Shown piece by piece: positions 59,542 to 64,000 of a stretch of DNA of 64,000 nt. Each line of letters begins with the position of its first letter. Position 1 is the stretch's first letter. Origin of the DNA: JBBECE01 sp964574935 (GTDB taxonomy: Bacteria; Pseudomonadota; Alphaproteobacteria; Rhizobiales; Devosiaceae). The notes below the pieces were generated by a model. It was not told where the DNA came from and searched no databases. It saw nothing but the letters and a program-made list of their open reading frames with translations. The translations under genes were made by a program, and so were the position numbers. The stretch covers positions 1-64,000 of the forward strand of contig CAZNOZ010000015.1 of the NCBI GenBank assembly GCA_964574935.1, written 5' to 3'.

Positions 59542-60594
59542 ATGCCGGCCGTCACCGCGCGCTCGTTCGATGGGTTCGCGCATGATTTGCTGGCATTCGG
59601 CAGGCAGCTCCGGGACACACAGGCGGATTTGGGGCGCTTCCGGCTTTCTCGGCCGGACCTCGAATGCCGGTTCGCGTCGGAAGGCTACGCGGACGTTTGC
59701 GGGCAGGCGCTGATTGCCAACGAGGGCGCAAAGGGCGCATCGCCGAGTTTCGAATGCATCGTCGTGGACCGCAGCGTGCATCGCCAATGCCCGCATGCCG
59801 ATTGGGCCGACGCCGAGCTTTCCGTGGCCGGCTATTTGCAGGCGCATCCAGACCACCCGCTGCTCGCCCACACCGACGCCGAATTGGGGCTGTGGCAGAT
59901 CTTTGACACCCGATCGGGCTTCGGCGTGCAGTCGATGTCGGGCCCGCGTGCCTGGCCGGCCTGGGAGCCGGGCTTTCCGCTGCGCCAGTTCGTTCACTGG
60001 ACGGCCCTGCAGTCGGATCGGATGCTGCTTCACGCCGGCACCCTGGGTCGCACGGGCAAGGGGATCTTGCTGTGCGGCGGCGGCGGCGCCGGCAAGTCGG
60101 GCACGGTGCTGGCCGGACTGCGGGCGGGGCTGCAGACCGCCGGCGACGACTATGTTCTGGCGCAAGCCGCCGCCAACCGGATCATCGCCGAGCCCTTGCT
60201 CATCCGGGCCAAGCAGGACCGCCCCGGACTCGAGCGGCTGGGAGTGGATCCGACCGGCGACGGCTTCGCCGGACCCAACTGGCAGGACAAGTACGAGTTC
60301 GGCCTGCCCGCGCTTTTCGGCCCCGACGCCATCTCGCCCCTCGAACTGGTCCGCATCGTGCTGCTGAGACGCACCGGCGAGCCCGCCTCACGGCTCAGGC
60401 CGGCGAGCCGGCAGCAGGTCATGATGGCGCTCGCCCCCGCGCAACTGGGGCAACTGACCGGCGGATGGCGTCGCGCGCACGCCTTTCTCGCGCATCTCGC
60501 CCGCGAGCTGCCGGCGGTCTGGCTCGATCTCGGAACCGACATCGATGGCGTCGTCGGGCGCGTCGTCGAGGCCATCGGGGGCCGGTCCACATGA
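59542..60594 (+). CDS. HprK-like P-loop kinase
   Basis: 350 residues from the ATG at 59542 (an in-frame TTG at 59512 is alternative). The C-terminal half has the HPr-kinase core: LLHAGTLGRTGKGILLCGGG, then the P-loop ending at K185 and GDDYVLA for the metal-binding acidic pair. The N-terminal ~150 residues have no family I recognise. HprK-like kinases of this kind phosphorylate peptides in lasso-peptide clusters (PadeK in the paeninodin cluster) and occur in exosortase/HPr-related sets. No HPr or PTS gene lies in the window, so HPr is an unlikely substrate. Confidence 0.78.
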   Translation: MPAVTARSFDGFAHDLLAFGRQLRDTQADLGRFRLSRPDLECRFASEGYADVCGQALIANEGAKGASPSFECIVVDRSVHRQCPHADWADAELSVAGYLQAHPDHPLLAHTDAELGLWQIFDTRSGFGVQSMSGPRAWPAWEPGFPLRQFVHWTALQSDRMLLHAGTLGRTGKGILLCGGGGAGKSGTVLAGLRAGLQTAGDDYVLAQAAANRIIAEPLLIRAKQDRPGLERLGVDPTGDGFAGPNWQDKYEFGLPALFGPDAISPLELVRIVLLRRTGEPASRLRPASRQQVMMALAPAQLGQLTGGWRRAHAFLAHLARELPAVWLDLGTDIDGVVGRVVEAIGGRST

Positions 60595-61346
60595 GCAAGC
60601 TCGCCGTTCTCATGGCCGCCCGCAACCAGGCGCCCTTCATCGGGCAGGCCCTCAATTCGGTGCTCCGCCAGCGCGCGGTGGCGACGCTGGATATCGTTGT
60701 CGTCGATGACGGATCGACCGACGCGACCGCCGATATCGTCTCGCGGCTGGCCGAGGCCAACCGCGAGATTCGCCTGGTCAAAGGGACCCAGCACGGCATC
60801 GCCGCCGCCCGCAACGCCGGCCTGAGCGAACTGGCGCCGGATACAGATTTCGTGACCTTCCTCGACGCCGACGATCTGTCGCCGGATGGGCACTATGCCG
60901 AGGCTCTCGCCCGCTTCGAACAAACGCCCAAACTCGACCTCGTCTACGGCACGACGCGCTGGTTCAAGCAACTCGACGAGGAGCGGCTCGAACCGATGCG
61001 GGGCCAGCCCTGGATCGACGTGCGCGTCGTCCAGCTCGCCGCCGGCGTCTACCGCGCCGCGATCGTCGCCAAAGTCGGCACCTTCGACGAGCAGTTCGCG
61101 ATGGGCGAGGATATGGACTATCTCCTGCGCATGTTTGAGACGGTCCCGAACTACGGGATCATGGAGGAAGTCGCCGTCTATTACCGCCGGCACGCGGGCA
61201 ATACGACCCACGACCGGCTGGAGTTACGCCGCGGTTTTGCCCTGGCACTGCTCAAGTCGGCCAAACGCCGCCGGCATCTGGGGGAATTCGCCTACCCCTC
61301 GGAGCTGTTCGACGGCAGCAACGTCGCGGGGCTGTATGACTGGTAG
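60591..61346 (+). CDS. Family 2 glycosyltransferase
   Basis: 251 residues. GT-A fold: LAVLMAARNQAPFIGQALNS, VVVDDGSTDATA, DxD motif in FLDADDLSPDG, catalytic acidic residue in GEDMDYLLRMFE. Its ATG overlaps the kinase stop (ATGA). Transfers a sugar from a nucleotide donor; acceptor unknown. Confidence 0.9.
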   Translation: MSKLAVLMAARNQAPFIGQALNSVLRQRAVATLDIVVVDDGSTDATADIVSRLAEANREIRLVKGTQHGIAAARNAGLSELAPDTDFVTFLDADDLSPDGHYAEALARFEQTPKLDLVYGTTRWFKQLDEERLEPMRGQPWIDVRVVQLAAGVYRAAIVAKVGTFDEQFAMGEDMDYLLRMFETVPNYGIMEEVAVYYRRHAGNTTHDRLELRRGFALALLKSAKRRRHLGEFAYPSELFDGSNVAGLYDW

Positions 61347-62034
61347 CGCTTCACTTTCATATTCGGTCGTGATCCCGGCCCACAACTCGGTCGAAACGCT
61401 GGGCGAGGCCATCGCCTCGGTCCTCGAGCAGACGGTGCCGCCGGCCGATATCTTCGTGATCGACGACGCCTCCACCGACGACACCGCGCGCCTCGCCGCC
61501 GAGATCTCGCCGGCCGTCACGGTGGTCACACAGACCCGCACCGGGCCGGGCGGCGCCACCACCCACGGCATCTCCCTGGTCAAGACGCCGCTTTTCGCCG
61601 GTCTCGATCACGACGACAAATGGCTGCCCGAAAAGGCCGAGCGCCAGATCGAATTGCTGCGGCTGCGGCCCGAAATCGACGCGGTCTTCACCCACTGTCG
61701 CCAGTTTCGTCACGGGGAGGACGCCGCGCCCGATGCCCCACCGCGGCGGGGCTGGATCAGAACCACGATGATGATCCGGACCGAACGGGCCCGCGAAGTC
61801 GGCCCGGTCCGTGACTTTCCCGGCTCCGGCGACATGGTCGATTGGCTGGGCCGGGCCAAGGAGGCCGGGCTCCAATTCGCCATGATTCCGGAAGTGCTGG
61901 CGCTCAGGCGGATCATCCCCTCAAGCCTCACCTACGGCAACGACGCGGCCGTCCGCCGCGGCTACTTGAGGGTCGCGCACGATGCGTTGCGCCGGCGCCG
62001 GGCGCGCACCGACGAACCGTCCGGGAACCGATGA
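61336..62034 (+). CDS. Family 2 glycosyltransferase (second copy type)
   Basis: 232 residues from the ATG at 61336, overlapping the previous glycosyltransferase by 11 nt. YSVVIPAHNSVETLGEAIAS, VIDDASTDDTA, DHDDKWLPEKA (D-x-D region) and SGDMVDWLGRAKEAG. Shorter than the first GT2 and only distantly similar to it, so the pair probably adds different residues rather than being a recent duplication. Confidence 0.88.
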   Translation: MTGSASLSYSVVIPAHNSVETLGEAIASVLEQTVPPADIFVIDDASTDDTARLAAEISPAVTVVTQTRTGPGGATTHGISLVKTPLFAGLDHDDKWLPEKAERQIELLRLRPEIDAVFTHCRQFRHGEDAAPDAPPRRGWIRTTMMIRTERAREVGPVRDFPGSGDMVDWLGRAKEAGLQFAMIPEVLALRRIIPSSLTYGNDAAVRRGYLRVAHDALRRRRARTDEPSGNR

Positions 62035-63155
62035 CGGATCGGGTCGAACAGCCCGCCCGGCCTTTGTCCGTGTTTCCCGGCTACGCCTGGGCCTGGCCGA
62101 CCGGTGACCGGGACATCTTGCTGGCGGCCGCGGCGCTGCCCGATCCGGCAAGGGCGGCGGCGTGCCTGGCGGAATTCCTCGGCCGGCGCGACCTCGACGC
62201 GGTAACCTTTCCCGAACAGCGGCTCATTGCCGCCATCTCGCACCGCTTCGCCCAGCTCGATCCCGATCTCGCCGATCGCGCCCGGATCGCCGGCATCGAA
62301 CGGCACCTGTGGGCCCGCTCGCGCGTCGCGTTGCATTGCGCCGCCCCGATACTCGATGCTCTCAGCCAGCAAGGCATCGATCCGATGGTCTTCAAAGGCG
62401 CCGCTCGTTCAGCCCGAAATCCCTCCAATCTGAGGGGTCGCGTGGCGAACGACATCGACATTCTCGTCCACCCCGGGCGATTTCCCGAGGCCGTGCGCCT
62501 GCTCGTCGAAATGGGCTGGCAGCCCAAGAACCCCAAGCGGCTGCGGGGCTATCTCGCCGGCCGGACGGACATGGCAGCCATGAACTTCGTTTCGCCTCCG
62601 CATGGCGATGTCGACCTGCACCAGTTCGTGTTTCACCATCTCGGCTCCAGCGGACCCGAAGGACTGTGGGAGCGGGCCGACCGGGCCGAACTCATCGGCC
62701 GGCCCATCTGGCTGCCCTCGGCGACCGACGATCTGGCGATCTCGATCGTTCACGGCGGGATCGCCGGCCATGCGAACAGCGACTGGATGCTCGACTGCGT
62801 CATGCTCATCCGCGATCGGCAGATCGACTGGGATCTGTTTGTCGATCTGGCGCGCCGATGCGGATTTGCCCCGCACGCGGCCATCGCGCTTTCCTATCTG
62901 ATCAGCCGCCTCGAGGTTCCCGTCCCCGGCCCGGTTTTCACGCGTCTGGACGCCATGGCCCGGTCGGACCTTTCGGCGCTGAAGGGGGCGCTCCTGCTGG
63001 CACGCCCGCGTCTTCAGCACACCGCCCTCAGCCGGTTGCGCAAGGGCGTCACGAATGTCTCTCGCCACGCCCGGATCGCGGTGTGGGGACAACGCCATGC
63101 CAGGCTGCCGTCAGATTCAATGCCGGGTGCGGGCCGAACCAAGCCGGCGGGCTAG
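62031..63155 (+). CDS. Nucleotidyltransferase family protein (NTP_transf_5-like)
   Basis: 374 residues, ATGA overlap with the upstream GT2. The MVFKGAARSARNPSNLRGRV, then NDIDILVHPG block has the Lys-Gly and D141-x-D143 pattern of the uncharacterised nucleotidyltransferase family also found beside HprK-like kinases and PqqD proteins in lasso-peptide loci. HGDVDLHQFVFHH supplies a further acidic/His site. The rest is helical. Converges with the epimerase gene; the two stops share the palindrome CTAG. Confidence 0.82.
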   Translation: MTDRVEQPARPLSVFPGYAWAWPTGDRDILLAAAALPDPARAAACLAEFLGRRDLDAVTFPEQRLIAAISHRFAQLDPDLADRARIAGIERHLWARSRVALHCAAPILDALSQQGIDPMVFKGAARSARNPSNLRGRVANDIDILVHPGRFPEAVRLLVEMGWQPKNPKRLRGYLAGRTDMAAMNFVSPPHGDVDLHQFVFHHLGSSGPEGLWERADRAELIGRPIWLPSATDDLAISIVHGGIAGHANSDWMLDCVMLIRDRQIDWDLFVDLARRCGFAPHAAIALSYLISRLEVPVPGPVFTRLDAMARSDLSALKGALLLARPRLQHTALSRLRKGVTNVSRHARIAVWGQRHARLPSDSMPGAGRTKPAG

Positions 63156-64000
63156 AGGGCTTGTTTCCCGACCGCCGTTTGGCTCACCTGCCGTTCGATC
63201 CACTCGTAGGTCTTTTCGAGCCCGTCGATCAGCGGCTGAGTGGGTTTCCAGCCCAGCTCGCGCGCGATGAGCGTGTTATCCGAATTGCGGCCGCGCACGC
63301 CGACCGGGCCGGATACGTGCCTCTTTGTCAGCTTCTTGCCGGCAATGTCGCAGACCATGTCGACGAGCTGATTGACCGTTATCATCTCCTCCGAGCCGAT
63401 ATTGACGGGGCCTTCGAACCCTGACCGGGCGAGACGGATTGTGCCCTCAACACACTCGTCGACATAGAGGAACGATCGCGTTTGCTCCCCGTCGCCCCAG
63501 ATCTCGATCTCGCCGCCGTCCTCGGCAACCGCCACCTTCCGGCAGATCGCCGCCGGCGCCTTCTCCCGGCCGCCTTGCCAGGTCCCCTCCGGACCGAAGA
63601 TGTTGTGGTAGCGGGCCACCCGGTTGGCCATGGAGTAGTTGCGGTTGTAGGCCAGGAACAGCCGCTCGGAGAACAGCTTCTCCCAGCCATATTCGCTGTC
63701 CGGCGCCGCCGGATAGGCGGAATCCTCCGCACAGATGGGATTGTCGGGATCATCCTGGTTGAACGCCGGGTAGATGCACGCCGATGACGAGTAGAAAACT
63801 CCCCCGATTTCCCGCGCCCGGCAGCGCTCGACAACGTTGAGATTGATGCTCGCGGAATTGTGCATGATGTCCGCATCGTGCTCGCCGGTGAACACGAAGC
63901 CGGCCCCACCCATGTCGGCGGCGAGCTGATAGACCTCGTCGAAATCCCGGTCGATCACCCGATCACAGAGATCCTGCTGCCGCAGGTCCCCGAGGACGAA
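63152..64000 (-). CDS. GDP-mannose 3,5-epimerase-like NAD-dependent epimerase (5' end beyond window)
   Basis: Partial: the frame runs unbroken off the right edge, and the first ~14 visible residues (FVLGDLRQQDLCDR) match the region before the active site, so the start lies outside. The match to the plant enzyme is close: VYQLAADMGGAGFV, FYSSSACIYPAFN with the catalytic cysteine, EYGWEKLFSERL with Tyr/Lys, RYHNIFGPEGTWQGGREKAP, GDGEQTRSFLYVDECVEGT and VSGPVGVRGRNSDN. These enzymes make GDP-L-galactose and GDP-L-gulose from GDP-D-mannose. Likely supplies an L-sugar donor to the glycosyltransferases of this cluster. Confidence 0.9.
   Translation of the reverse strand, partial: FVLGDLRQQDLCDRVIDRDFDEVYQLAADMGGAGFVFTGEHDADIMHNSASINLNVVERCRAREIGGVFYSSSACIYPAFNQDDPDNPICAEDSAYPAAPDSEYGWEKLFSERLFLAYNRNYSMANRVARYHNIFGPEGTWQGGREKAPAAICRKVAVAEDGGEIEIWGDGEQTRSFLYVDECVEGTIRLARSGFEGPVNIGSEEMITVNQLVDMVCDIAGKKLTKRHVSGPVGVRGRNSDNTLIARELGWKPTQPLIDGLEKTYEWIERQVSQTAVGKQAL

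Noticed and set aside
58899..63155. Canonical lasso-peptide gene cluster
   Set aside because: The PqqD/kinase/nucleotidyltransferase trio fits, but no asparagine-synthetase-like cyclase, transglutaminase-like protease or credible lasso precursor lies in the window.

Overview
The window reads as a high-GC alphaproteobacterial chromosome segment, most likely Hyphomicrobiales (Rhizobiales) or a close relative. The evidence is the very GC-rich codon use, the crowd of sugar ABC operons each with its own regulator, an alpha-galactoside operon laid out like the Sinorhizobium agp/aga locus, non-phosphorylative sugar-acid enzymes, and an etfB-etfA pair. The taxonomic call is inference from gene content; no rRNA lies in the window. 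I see no insertion sequence, integrase, phage gene or CRISPR array.

Layout. 100-3295: carbohydrate ABC transporter (binding protein, two permeases) on the minus strand. 3593-3668: tRNA-Ala(CGC), followed by a repeat-rich gap. 3899-5215: acylphosphatase, a FucU-type mutarotase and a gamma-glutamylcyclotransferase-like gene. 5358-7711: a DM13 protein divergent from a cytochrome b plus molybdopterin oxidoreductase pair. 7816-14644: housekeeping metabolism (malate synthase G, long HPF with a second domain, Zn alcohol dehydrogenase, dodecin, GST, ETF).

14941-31085: a deoxy-sugar acid catabolic island. L-fuconate dehydratase and a GH39 glycosidase run rightwards. Facing them is a ten-gene minus-strand operon: HAAT-type binding protein, two permeases, two normal ATPases, a third ATPase lacking the signature motif, Gfo/Idh oxidoreductase, SDR, aldehyde dehydrogenase and an HpcH/HpaI aldolase. 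A divergent RpiR regulator sits next to tandem operator-like palindromes. An 801-residue protein of unknown function follows.

31093-38539: a second CUT1 sugar operon containing a GHL6/GH151-like glycosidase and a LacI regulator, with a LacI-type operator upstream. 38861-44245: FecR-domain protein, then a DapA-family enzyme, an IlvD/Edd sugar-acid dehydratase and a flavin-dependent halogenase. 44280-54312: an alpha-galactoside operon (OppA-like binding protein, two permeases, fused ATPase, two GH4 enzymes) with a divergent AraC regulator. 54467-58010: RraA-like protein, M81 metallopeptidase, AGE-family epimerase.

58020-64000: a surface-glycan or peptide-modification cluster. It has a fucosyltransferase-superfamily protein, a PqqD-like protein with an unusual C-terminal tail, an HprK-like kinase, two GT2 glycosyltransferases, an NTP_transf_5 nucleotidyltransferase and, converging from the right edge, a homologue of plant GDP-mannose 3,5-epimerase. 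This is the best candidate here for an undescribed system: it resembles lasso-peptide tailoring sets but has no lasso cyclase, and the PqqD tail ends in a serine that could itself be a kinase target.
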